From contig CAJUOO010000001.1 in the NCBI GenBank assembly GCA_910588535.1, positions 1 to 64,000 on the forward strand: a DNA stretch of 64,000 nucleotides. Reading direction: 5' to 3'. Shown here in pieces: positions 53,827 through 62,556 of the stretch; within the stretch, counting starts at the first letter, position 1, and every line of letters begins with the position of its first letter. The position numbers were made by a program, and so were the translations under genes. Under the pieces are notes generated by a model, which was given only the letters and a program-made list of their open reading frames with translations, ran no database searches and had not been told where the DNA came from. The stretch is from an uncultured Lachnospiraceae bacterium. Its GTDB lineage: Bacteria; Bacillota; Clostridia; Lachnospirales; Lachnospiraceae.

Positions 53827-56343
53827 ATGGAACAGTACAGGGTGAATGAGAATACATTAAGGCTATATTACCCTGCTTCTTTCTGGAGGAATATCTGGCG
53901 CGAGGCGCTTGTCAGCGGAGACGGGACGCTTGGCGCCAGTTTTCTTGGAGGCTCAAAGTATCAGACGGTTATGATAAATCATGCGGATCTGTGGAGCGGT
54001 GGAAGCAGTATGTCCCTGCCGGATGTGTCACAGTCGCTGGGACATATGCGCGCAAGGATGGATCAAGGAGAGTTCCGGGAGGCAAGCTGGGAACTGGTAA
54101 ATAATCTGAAAGACAGAGGATATGAGGCTAGGATGGAGGCACCATTTCCCATGGGAGATCTGAAAGCAGTGATAGCGCCAAGAGGAAGTTTTCGACAGTA
54201 TCAGAGGCTGCTTTTTATGGATAAGGGAGTAGTGGCGTCAGAGTGGCTGGATGGGGAAAGTGCCCGCCGCACGGAGGGCTTTGTGTCGAGGAAGGAGCAT
54301 ATGCTTCTATATCGTATCTGTGCAGATAAGCCGGATCTGGATGTGACATTCTGGCTTGACATGCATGAAAATACGGGAGAAAAACCTAGTGATATCAGAG
54401 ATTATATAAAAGCTCATAAAAAAAGCTGGTCAGAACACAGAGATTTGATCTATGTAGGAAAAAACACCGATCAATTATCATACGGAATGTTGGCTAGAGT
54501 ATATACAGATGGAGAGTGCACAGAAGAACAGAAAAATCAGATACACGTGACAAACACAGATAGTATTGTGATTGGTCTAAAGATCTTTGTCAAAGGAGAG
54601 GAAGAGGACGAGATTCAAAGACTTCATAAAGAGATGGATGATTTTGACGGTGACTATGACAGGGCTCTGGCCGATCACACAGCACTTCACAGTCCGCTGT
54701 ATTTTAGTGCAGAATTAAGTTTCGCTGACAATAGCAATCGTGCCAATGAAGATCTGCTGCAGGAGGCATTTACGGAGGAGGCTGCTCCAGAGTTAGTTGA
54801 AAAGCTGTGGAAATATGGTCGCTATCTATTTATCAGTGGAACGAGAAAGGATGGAAATCCGTTTCCTCTCTATGGATTGTGGGCGGGAAGCTATCGTCTG
54901 CCATGGACACATAATATGGCGAATGAGAATATTCAGATGATCTACTGGCACTGTTTTACTGGCAACTTGGCAGAGCTGCATGAGGCTGTGTTTGGATATT
55001 ATAATAAAAGATTAGAAATTTTTCGAGACAATGCGAGAAAGCTATATGGCTGTCGTGGTATATGGATTCCTGCCGGGACAACACCGGGTGTGGCTGTGCC
55101 TTGCCAGATTGTACCTGTAATAATCAATTGGACTGGGGCAGCGGGATGGCTTGCACAGCACTATATAAAGTATGCGGCATATAAACGAGATAAAAAATAT
55201 ATAGAAGAAGAAATTCTGCCTTATCTTTTTGAGGTAGCAGAGTTCTATCAAGATTTTATCACGTACAATCCCGATGGAACAATAAAGTTATATCCCAGTG
55301 TCTCTCCAGAAAATACTCCCAATAATTTTATGCCGCCCAAGGGAGTACAGATGGCGCATCCCATGCCAACTGCCATCAATGCTACGATGGATCTGGCGAT
55401 AGTAAAGGAGTTCTTTTCCAATCTGGAAAAGCTCGCATCCATCTGTGGCTGTCATGAAGACAAGCGTCCACTGTGGAGAAAGATTATAGATTCCATTCCA
55501 CCCTACCAGATAAATGACGAGGGAGCGATAAAGGAGTGGCAGGCAGAGGGCTTTGAGGATAATTACAATCACCGCCATCTGTCACATATCTATCCGGTAT
55601 TTCCGGGAACTGAGATCAATAGTGTGGATAACAGGGAGGAGCTGGAAGGTTATAAAAAAGCCGTTGCACTCAGAAAAATAGATGCTCAGACAGGATGGTC
55701 CATGGCCCATATGGCAGCGATCTATGCCAGATTCGAGGAGGGCGAGAGAGCGATGGAGAGCCTTGATAATATGGCGAAAGCATGTCTTCTGTCAAATTTC
55801 TTCACCCTTCACAATGATTTTAGGGGAATGGGGATCACTTTGGATATGGACCCAGCCCCAGTACAGCTTGATGCTATTATGGGCTATGTAAATGGTGTGC
55901 AGGAGATGCTATTCTACGCAGAGAAGGATCTGATAAAGCTTCTACCAGCTCTGCCAAAAAAATTATCCCATGGGGAGGCAAGAAGATTTCGCTATGCATG
56001 TGGCAGTGTGGATATGAGCTGGGATATTGAAAAAGCAAGTTTTCATGCGAGGATACGTGCGATTTTTGATCATAAGGTGCGCATAAAACTGCCAGAGATA
56101 TTTGAAAATTATAGGGTATATGCAGAAAGAGCAGAATATACAGAGGAAAATAGAATGTTGACAGTGTACTTTTGTGGCAGTGGAACATTGACTATAGATA
56201 TGCTGTCATCTTCGATAGATAGTATAGAGAAAGGAAGGAAGACTTATGAGTCAAACAATTCATTTTACAAAGATGGCCAATCGTGCCCTACAGGGGTATG
56301 TGACATGGGGAGCACCATGGAAGAAAGGAAGTGTGAAGGCTGA
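53827..56343 (+). CDS. GH95-like glycoside hydrolase (alpha-L-fucosidase/galactosidase family)
   Basis: An 838-residue protein: an N-terminal beta-sandwich (about 1-290), then an (alpha/alpha)6 barrel (about 300-700) and a C-terminal beta region. GH95 traits are the N-terminal LVSGDGTLGASFLGG, WTHNMANENIQMIYWHCFTGN, and YNHRHLSHIYPVFPG, plus GWSMAHMAAIYARFEEGERAM. It has no signal peptide. GH95 enzymes release alpha-L-fucose or alpha-L-galactose, both decorations of RG-I. The last 32 codons lie inside the next gene (98-bp overlap) and are unlike a family C-terminus, so the original stop may have been lost. It lies 9 bp after the GH106-like gene. Confidence 0.82.
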   Translation: MEQYRVNENTLRLYYPASFWRNIWREALVSGDGTLGASFLGGSKYQTVMINHADLWSGGSSMSLPDVSQSLGHMRARMDQGEFREASWELVNNLKDRGYEARMEAPFPMGDLKAVIAPRGSFRQYQRLLFMDKGVVASEWLDGESARRTEGFVSRKEHMLLYRICADKPDLDVTFWLDMHENTGEKPSDIRDYIKAHKKSWSEHRDLIYVGKNTDQLSYGMLARVYTDGECTEEQKNQIHVTNTDSIVIGLKIFVKGEEEDEIQRLHKEMDDFDGDYDRALADHTALHSPLYFSAELSFADNSNRANEDLLQEAFTEEAAPELVEKLWKYGRYLFISGTRKDGNPFPLYGLWAGSYRLPWTHNMANENIQMIYWHCFTGNLAELHEAVFGYYNKRLEIFRDNARKLYGCRGIWIPAGTTPGVAVPCQIVPVIINWTGAAGWLAQHYIKYAAYKRDKKYIEEEILPYLFEVAEFYQDFITYNPDGTIKLYPSVSPENTPNNFMPPKGVQMAHPMPTAINATMDLAIVKEFFSNLEKLASICGCHEDKRPLWRKIIDSIPPYQINDEGAIKEWQAEGFEDNYNHRHLSHIYPVFPGTEINSVDNREELEGYKKAVALRKIDAQTGWSMAHMAAIYARFEEGERAMESLDNMAKACLLSNFFTLHNDFRGMGITLDMDPAPVQLDAIMGYVNGVQEMLFYAEKDLIKLLPALPKKLSHGEARRFRYACGSVDMSWDIEKASFHARIRAIFDHKVRIKLPEIFENYRVYAERAEYTEENRMLTVYFCGSGTLTIDMLSSSIDSIEKGRKTYESNNSFYKDGQSCPTGVCDMGSTMEERKCEG

Positions 56344-58900
56344 CACAGAGTATATTCTCACCGACGAGGCAGGAAGAAGAATCCCTGTGCAAAGTTTTGT
56401 CAGTGCGTATTGGCCTGATGGAAGTGTAAAGTGGAGCCGTCATTCAGCAAAAATCGAAAGAAATACAGCAGATCTTTTTCTTTGCACAACAGAAAAGACA
56501 GAGATAGAACAGAGTCTGGCTAAGGAACTCCCAGATCAGTTTGTTATTGAAGGGAAGAGAGTTCATGCCTGTGTTCCAAAGACGGGCAGTTTAATACTTA
56601 AAGATCTGTGCACGGATGGCAGAGTGACAGCAGAGAGTGGAAGGCTTACTTTACTTCTGGAGGAGAGAGAGGAGGAAGCTGGATGTGTGGTGACAAAGCA
56701 AGTTCCTTATCTTGGTGTGATCAAGGAGGCAGCACTTGAGGAAAATGGTTCAGAGAAGGCAGTTATCTGTCTTCGTGGTGTACACAGAGCAGAACAGGGA
56801 GAGGGGAAGAACATAAGAGAAATACTTCCCTTTGTGCTTCGTCTTACCTTTTACAAGGAGAATGAGAATGTACATATTACGCATACCTTTCTTTATGATG
56901 GGGATGAGCAGAGAGATTTTCTTAAGGGACTGGGAATTCGCTTTCAGTGTCCATTAAAGGGAGAGGTTTATAATCATCATGTTAAAATTGCCTCTGAGTA
57001 TGGATGTTTTCATGAGAGTATGAAGTTGCTGCTTGCTTGGCGCCCTAGGATTCCACTTGATTTATATGAAAGACAGATGGCGGGACAGAATTTAGCTCTG
57101 GATCAGATGGAAGAGCAGCTTGCCAAAGATATACGACAAGCATTTGACAATATGCCTACATGGAGTAATTATCACATCTGTCAGGACAGCGCAGAGCATT
57201 ATGCGATCCGAAAGAGAACAGGTTATGAGAAGTGCTGTTATCTGGACTGTCAGCACGGAGGGCGTGCTGCGGGATGTGCGGCAGTGGCTGGCGAGGACGG
57301 CGGTATTGCTGTGGCGCTGCGCGATTTTTGGCAGAAGTATCCTTCGGGTATTTGGATGGATCGTATAGATACAGAGTGTGCTGAGGTGACGGTGTGGTTA
57401 TGGACACCAGATGCAGAGGCTATGGATTATAGACATTATGATGTCACAGGTTACTCTCAGTCCTATTATGAAGGTTTTGATGTGCTGGGCGCCGATCCAT
57501 ATGGAATTGGAAATACAAATGAGATAGAGATCAAGGGCTTTTCGGGCACAATTCTTTCTGACGGAGACCTGCTATATTGGAATCAGGAAGTACAAAAGCC
57601 GATGGTGCTTTCTGCTTCACCACAGTATTATCATGAGGTAGGGGCGTTCGGCAGGTGGAGTCTTCCCGATCACAGTACGCCATTCTCTCGTTTTTTGGAG
57701 GAGCAGCTTGACAAGGCTGTTGAGTTTTATAAAGAAGAGATTGAGACCAGAGGGTTTTACGGCTTTTATAATTACGGAGATGTGATGCATACCTATGATA
57801 AGGTTCGTCATATGTGGCGTTATGATATGGGTGGCTATGCATGGCAGAATACAGAGCTTGTACCTACGCTCTGGTTGTGGTATGCTTATCTGAGAAGTGG
57901 AAGAGAGGATATATTTACACTTGCCGAGGCGATGAGCCGACATTGTTCAGAGGTGGATACCTATCATCTGGGCCGGTATAAGGGGATTGGATCACGCCAT
58001 AATGTTCGCCACTGGGGTTGCCCGTGCAAGGAAGCACGTATTGGAATGGCGGGGCATCATCGTTTTTATTATTATCTGACCGGTGACGGGCGGATGGCAG
58101 ATGTGTTTGATGATGTGAAGGATGCAGATTTCGCACTTCTTGAGATTGACCCTATGCGGTTTTTCTATGATAAAGAGAGCATGGTTTATCCTACACATGC
58201 CCGCTCTGGTCCTGATTGGTCCAGCTTCTGTTCTAATTGGATGACAGAATGGGAGCGCCATCAGAATACAGAATATAGGGATAAGATTATGATAGGTATT
58301 CAAGATCTGAAGGAGACACCACTTAAGCTGATTTCTGGCTCGGATTTTGAGTACAATCCTGAGAATAGTCATCTGAGATATATTGGAGAACGATCGACAG
58401 GAGGATGTCATCTGCAGATCTGTATGGGAGCGTCACAGGTGTGGATTGAGCTGGCGTATCTGCTGGAGGATGAGGAGTGGAAGAAGATGATCGCCGATTT
58501 CGGGCGGTTCTATCTGCTGCCGCCAGAAAAGAAGGAGAGCGTGGCAAAGGGTATGTTTGGCAAGAGACAGGCGAGCTTCCCATATATGGCGACGGCGATG
58601 ACTGCGTTTGGAGCAGAATATTATCAGGATGAGAATCTGGCACACTGGTCATGGTATTATCTGTTGGAGAATTTCTTAAAGAAGGATGGTATGGAAGGCT
58701 TTGAGCCACAATATCTGGAGAACACGGCAAACCAGAAGCTCTTAAAAGAGATTCCGTGGATTTCCACGAATTTTGTTTCCCAATGGTGCCTGAATGTGAT
58801 TATGGCTCTGGAGATGATAGGAAAGTATATGCCAAGGACGCTTGAAGATATAAAGAAGGATGGTTTTCTAAGGGAATTGGAATGTGATAGTCTGGTGTAG
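56246..58900 (+). CDS. PL26-like exo-rhamnogalacturonan lyase (YetA type)
   Basis: An 884-residue protein with an N-terminal beta (RIFT-like) domain (about 1-300, starting FTKMANRALQGYVTWGAPWKKG), an (alpha/alpha) toroid with GFYNYGDVMHTYD and HNVRHWGCPCKEARIGM, and a C-terminal helical region. This matches YetA/PcRGLX proteins that remove unsaturated disaccharide units from RG-I ends by beta-elimination. It is cytoplasmic, with no signal peptide. The start at 56246 follows AAGGAAGG and lies inside the 3' end of the GH95-like frame. Confidence 0.85.
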   Translation: MSQTIHFTKMANRALQGYVTWGAPWKKGSVKADTEYILTDEAGRRIPVQSFVSAYWPDGSVKWSRHSAKIERNTADLFLCTTEKTEIEQSLAKELPDQFVIEGKRVHACVPKTGSLILKDLCTDGRVTAESGRLTLLLEEREEEAGCVVTKQVPYLGVIKEAALEENGSEKAVICLRGVHRAEQGEGKNIREILPFVLRLTFYKENENVHITHTFLYDGDEQRDFLKGLGIRFQCPLKGEVYNHHVKIASEYGCFHESMKLLLAWRPRIPLDLYERQMAGQNLALDQMEEQLAKDIRQAFDNMPTWSNYHICQDSAEHYAIRKRTGYEKCCYLDCQHGGRAAGCAAVAGEDGGIAVALRDFWQKYPSGIWMDRIDTECAEVTVWLWTPDAEAMDYRHYDVTGYSQSYYEGFDVLGADPYGIGNTNEIEIKGFSGTILSDGDLLYWNQEVQKPMVLSASPQYYHEVGAFGRWSLPDHSTPFSRFLEEQLDKAVEFYKEEIETRGFYGFYNYGDVMHTYDKVRHMWRYDMGGYAWQNTELVPTLWLWYAYLRSGREDIFTLAEAMSRHCSEVDTYHLGRYKGIGSRHNVRHWGCPCKEARIGMAGHHRFYYYLTGDGRMADVFDDVKDADFALLEIDPMRFFYDKESMVYPTHARSGPDWSSFCSNWMTEWERHQNTEYRDKIMIGIQDLKETPLKLISGSDFEYNPENSHLRYIGERSTGGCHLQICMGASQVWIELAYLLEDEEWKKMIADFGRFYLLPPEKKESVAKGMFGKRQASFPYMATAMTAFGAEYYQDENLAHWSWYYLLENFLKKDGMEGFEPQYLENTANQKLLKEIPWISTNFVSQWCLNVIMALEMIGKYMPRTLEDIKKDGFLRELECDSLV

Positions 58901-58913
58901 ATGGAGGAAGAGA

Positions 58914-60653
58914 ATGTCAAAATCAAAACAACAGTGGGAACAGATATTTCTTGATATGGCGGAGCCTCTAAAAAAACATTATTCTGAGGGCAAGACAAGG
59001 CTTGAGCTCGGCGTGACGGCAGCGGGTTATGGAAATAGGATAGCAGGAATGGAAGGTTTTTCCCGCGTACTGTGGGGGCTGGTACCCTACTGGGCGGGAG
59101 GTGGAAGTGATGAGAGCTTGCTCAGTGTGTATCAAGAGGGAATTGCTAATGGCACAGATCCTGATCACATAGAATTTTGGGGGCATCTACATGACAGAGA
59201 TCAGCGCATGGTGGAGATGGCTGCGCTTAGTCTTGGAATCCTTCTTGTGCCAGATAAGCTGTGGGAGCCATTGTCAGATCAGACGAAGAAAAATTATGCA
59301 GCATGGTTGAATGAGATTAATGAACATAAGCTGGTGGAAAATAATTGGCAATTTTTTAATACAATCACCAATCTGGCCCTAAAAAGTGTAGGTGAGAAGT
59401 ACAGCAAGGAATGTATGCAGCGAGCCATTGATTATTATGAATCTTTCTATATTGGAAATGGCTGGTACGGGGATGGTGTGCGCCCGCAGAAGGATTATTA
59501 CGTCTCTTTTGCCATACATTATTACTGCCTTTTGTATGTAAAATTTATGCGCATGGAGGAGCCAGAGCGCTGCAAAAAGTATGAGGAGCGGGCAAAGGAG
59601 TTTGCAAAGACTTTTCTCTATTGGTTTGATGATGAGGGGAAGGCTCTGCCATTTGGGCGGTCGCAGACTTATCGTTTTGCGCAGGCGGCGTTTTTTAGCG
59701 CCTGTGTTTTTGCGGAGGTTGAGGTGTTGCCGCTTTCAGTGATAAAAGGCGTGATTGAGCGCCATATTGATTATTGGATGCGGCAACCAATCTTTGATAA
59801 TGGTCATGTGTTGACAGTCGGCTATACCTATCCGAATCTGAATATGTCAGAGACCTATAATGCGACGGGTTCTCCTTATTGGGCATGTAAACTTTTTCTG
59901 ATTCTTGCTCTTCCACAGGATCATTCCTTTTGGAGTGTGGAGGCAGCTCCCATGCCAAGGCTAGAGCCAGTGTATGTGATACCAGAATGTAATATGTTGA
60001 TGCAACACAGGCATGGTGAGGTGACAGCGTTGACTGCAGGACAATATCCGGTGGTGGAACATACACATTGTGCAGAGAAGTATGCAAAGTTCGCATATTC
60101 TTCTGTATTTGGGTTTTCTGTGCCACGCTCTTATGAGAAACTTAGCGAGACGGCGCCGGATTCTATGTTGGCATTTCGCGTGCATGGGATGACCTATGTT
60201 AGAAGAAAATGTGAGGAGTATCGGGTGGAGAGTGAGGTTGTTTATGCCCGCTGGAAGCCACTGAAAGGAATTGAGGTGGAGACATGGCTTTACCCAGAGG
60301 AAGATGGGCATAGAAGAAAGCATCGGATCACTAGCAACATAGCCTGCGAGGCGTATGATTGTGGATTCTCTTATCCAAACCGAGTGGAAGAGACGAAGAA
60401 GGAAGAACGTGAGGGATTTGCTAAGGTTTCCGATCAGAATGGGTATAGTCAAGTGGAGCTAAGGGCAGGAGATGGATATGGTGTTGCGATAGGTGGCGTG
60501 TCCAATGTAAATATTATCTTTCCCAATGCTTTGATCCCCGCTCTTCAATATCAGATAAAACCGGGTGTCACAGAAATGGAGAGTGAGGTGCGCGCAGAGC
60601 TTTCTGTGAAGCATATTGTGATAGGGAAAGGGGAATGTTATGGAGAATTATAA
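58914..60653 (+). CDS. DUF2264 domain protein
   Basis: A 579-residue protein. Residues 1-360 form a helical toroid-like region (MEGFSRVLWGLVPYWAGGG, IEFWGHLHDRDQRMVEMAA, WQFFNTITNLALK, FGRSQTYRFAQAAFF) characteristic of DUF2264. The remainder is beta-rich. These proteins recur in pectin and RG-I loci without a proven activity. The toroid plus beta layout resembles polysaccharide lyases and uronyl hydrolases, so an enzymatic role on uronic sugars is plausible. The ATG at 58914 follows GGAGGAAG; the frame upstream to 58884 overlaps the lyase gene. Confidence 0.82.
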   Translation: MSKSKQQWEQIFLDMAEPLKKHYSEGKTRLELGVTAAGYGNRIAGMEGFSRVLWGLVPYWAGGGSDESLLSVYQEGIANGTDPDHIEFWGHLHDRDQRMVEMAALSLGILLVPDKLWEPLSDQTKKNYAAWLNEINEHKLVENNWQFFNTITNLALKSVGEKYSKECMQRAIDYYESFYIGNGWYGDGVRPQKDYYVSFAIHYYCLLYVKFMRMEEPERCKKYEERAKEFAKTFLYWFDDEGKALPFGRSQTYRFAQAAFFSACVFAEVEVLPLSVIKGVIERHIDYWMRQPIFDNGHVLTVGYTYPNLNMSETYNATGSPYWACKLFLILALPQDHSFWSVEAAPMPRLEPVYVIPECNMLMQHRHGEVTALTAGQYPVVEHTHCAEKYAKFAYSSVFGFSVPRSYEKLSETAPDSMLAFRVHGMTYVRRKCEEYRVESEVVYARWKPLKGIEVETWLYPEEDGHRRKHRITSNIACEAYDCGFSYPNRVEETKKEEREGFAKVSDQNGYSQVELRAGDGYGVAIGGVSNVNIIFPNALIPALQYQIKPGVTEMESEVRAELSVKHIVIGKGECYGEL

Positions 60654-61773
60654 GGATGAAAAGCACAGGCAGTGGGCAGATAAAGTGTATCAGAAAATCT
60701 GTCAGAAGATGGAGGCACAGACAAGGAGAGTAGGAACCGACATTCCCTATATTCCTGAGAATGGCAGATATAGGGATATGGGGAAAGAGGGAATTCACTG
60801 GTGGACGAACGGCTTTTGGTCGGGAATTCTCTGGCAGATGTTCCATGCGACGGGCGAGGAGCTATACAAAGATACAGCACGCGGAGTAGAAAAGCGTCTG
60901 GATCAGGCGCTGGATCATTATTCTGGTCTGGATCATGATGCGGGCTTTATCTGGCTTCACGCGGCTGTTGCAGATTATCGCCTGACTGGGGATGAGGAGG
61001 CGAAAGAAAGAGGACTTAAGGCTGCCGGTGCGCTGGCAAGTCGGTTCAATCCCGCCGGACAGTATCTTTGTGCGTGGAATGGAAATCGTCCGGGACATAT
61101 GATTATTGATTGCTTAATGAACACTCCTCTTTTGTTCTGGGCGACTAGGGAGACGAAAGATCCACGCTTTGCTCTGATGGCAGAGAGGCATATTGATACT
61201 GCCTTGAAGTATATAGTGAGGGAGGATGGTTCCTGCAATCATATTGTGGTATTAGATCCTCTGACAGGAGAGTTTGTGGACAATCCGGGAGGGCAGGGCT
61301 ACGAACAGGGTTCTTCATGGTCCAGAGGACAGGCTTGGGCACTCTATGGTTTTTTGCTGGCTTTTCAATATACAGGGAAAAAGCAGTATCAGGATGCATC
61401 CAAGCGGGTTGCACATTATTTTCTTGCTAATGCTGCGCTGACAGATTATGTGCCACTGCTGGATTTCCGTGCACCTTTGGAGCCTGTATATTATGATACA
61501 ACAGCCGGTGCGATCGCTGCATGTGGGCTTCTTGCGCTGGCAGAGACAGTGGGAGAATATGAAAAAAATCTGTATCAGACAGGTGCGATAAAGCTTCTTC
61601 GAGCAATCGAGGAAAGGCATTGTAACTGGAATTTTGACGAGGATGCGATTGTAGATTTTGGCTCTGCAAAGTATCATCGAGAATCGGACAGAGAGGTGCC
61701 AATTATCTACGGGGATTATTTTTTTATTGAAGGTATCTTGCGGCTTGTGGAAAAAAGCTTTCTGATCTGGTAA
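60640..61773 (+). CDS. GH88/GH105-type unsaturated uronyl hydrolase
   Basis: A 377-residue (alpha/alpha)6 enzyme. HWWTNGFWSGILWQMF near residue 53, a catalytic Asp in the LDHDAGFIWLHAAVAD segment (about 95-110), a second Asp in MIIDCLMNTPLLFWA (about 155), GSSWSRGQAWALYG (about 225) and IYGDYFFIEGILRL at the C-terminus are family features. It hydrates the unsaturated uronic acid left by lyases and frees the neighbouring sugar. Motifs favour GH88, but GH105 (YesR/YteR), common in RG-I loci, cannot be excluded. It overlaps the DUF2264 gene by 14 bp. Confidence 0.88.
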   Translation: MENYKDEKHRQWADKVYQKICQKMEAQTRRVGTDIPYIPENGRYRDMGKEGIHWWTNGFWSGILWQMFHATGEELYKDTARGVEKRLDQALDHYSGLDHDAGFIWLHAAVADYRLTGDEEAKERGLKAAGALASRFNPAGQYLCAWNGNRPGHMIIDCLMNTPLLFWATRETKDPRFALMAERHIDTALKYIVREDGSCNHIVVLDPLTGEFVDNPGGQGYEQGSSWSRGQAWALYGFLLAFQYTGKKQYQDASKRVAHYFLANAALTDYVPLLDFRAPLEPVYYDTTAGAIAACGLLALAETVGEYEKNLYQTGAIKLLRAIEERHCNWNFDEDAIVDFGSAKYHRESDREVPIIYGDYFFIEGILRLVEKSFLIW

Positions 61774-61816
61774 AATAGAGAAGAAAGCTTCGATGGAATG
61801 AGAGAGGAGGATGACC

Positions 61817-62521
61817 ATGGAGAGTATAGAACAGCAGCTTTTGGCGGCAGGATGCCGCACGGAGCTGATCTATGAGAATCCGCTTGCAGCCAAGGCGGAC
61901 ATCAAGGATTTTATTATGGAGGGTGAGGCAGTGATCACCTTCCCTCTGGGAAGAATGAGGCTGGAGAATAAATTGTCGGAAAAGGAGGGGCAGAAGGCAA
62001 ATTATGTGCTGTGGTGCCCTGAAGAGTTTCCATCAGATGTTCTGATTACATGGGATTTTTATCCGGTGCGAGAGCCGGGCTTGTGCATGATGTTTTTTGC
62101 AGCAAGAGGGATGGGGGATCAGGATCTGTTTGACGGCTCTTTACAGAAGCGAACGGGAGAATATGTACAATATCATCATGGGGATATCAATGCATTTCAC
62201 ATCTCATATTTTCGCAGAAAAGAGCCAGATGAGCGTTCCTTCCACACTTGTAATTTGAGAAAGAGCTATGGTTTTCACCTGACGGCACAGGGTGGTGATC
62301 CGATCCCAGATGTGGCGGACGCAAAACCGCCTTATCATATCGCTGTGATTAAGAAAGGGAATGTTGTGCGCTTTCTGATCGACGCACTAGAAATATTCCA
62401 GTTTGAGGATGATGGAAAGACCTATGGCCCGCTGCTTGCGGGAGGAAAAATTGGCTTCCGACAGCTTGCGCCGTTTATAGGGGAATATGCGAATCTTCGA
62501 GTATATAGGTTGTTTGCATAG
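61817..62521 (+). CDS. DUF1961 (YesU-like) protein
   Basis: A 234-residue protein with a probable concanavalin-like beta-sandwich. Features are RMRLENKLSEKEGQKANYVLWCPEEFP, DVLITWDFYPVREPGLCMMFFAARG, and a C-terminal GGKIGFRQLAPFIGEYANLRVY typical of DUF1961. In B. subtilis, YesU lies among the RG-I genes next to YesT and YesV-YesX. Its activity is unknown; binding or trimming of an oligosaccharide is likely. The ATG at 61817, six bases after GAGGAGG, is preferred over 61811. Confidence 0.8.
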   Translation: MESIEQQLLAAGCRTELIYENPLAAKADIKDFIMEGEAVITFPLGRMRLENKLSEKEGQKANYVLWCPEEFPSDVLITWDFYPVREPGLCMMFFAARGMGDQDLFDGSLQKRTGEYVQYHHGDINAFHISYFRRKEPDERSFHTCNLRKSYGFHLTAQGGDPIPDVADAKPPYHIAVIKKGNVVRFLIDALEIFQFEDDGKTYGPLLAGGKIGFRQLAPFIGEYANLRVYRLFA

Positions 62522-62556
62522 ATAGCGGTGCCGGACGGGGAAAAGGAGGAGAGAAT

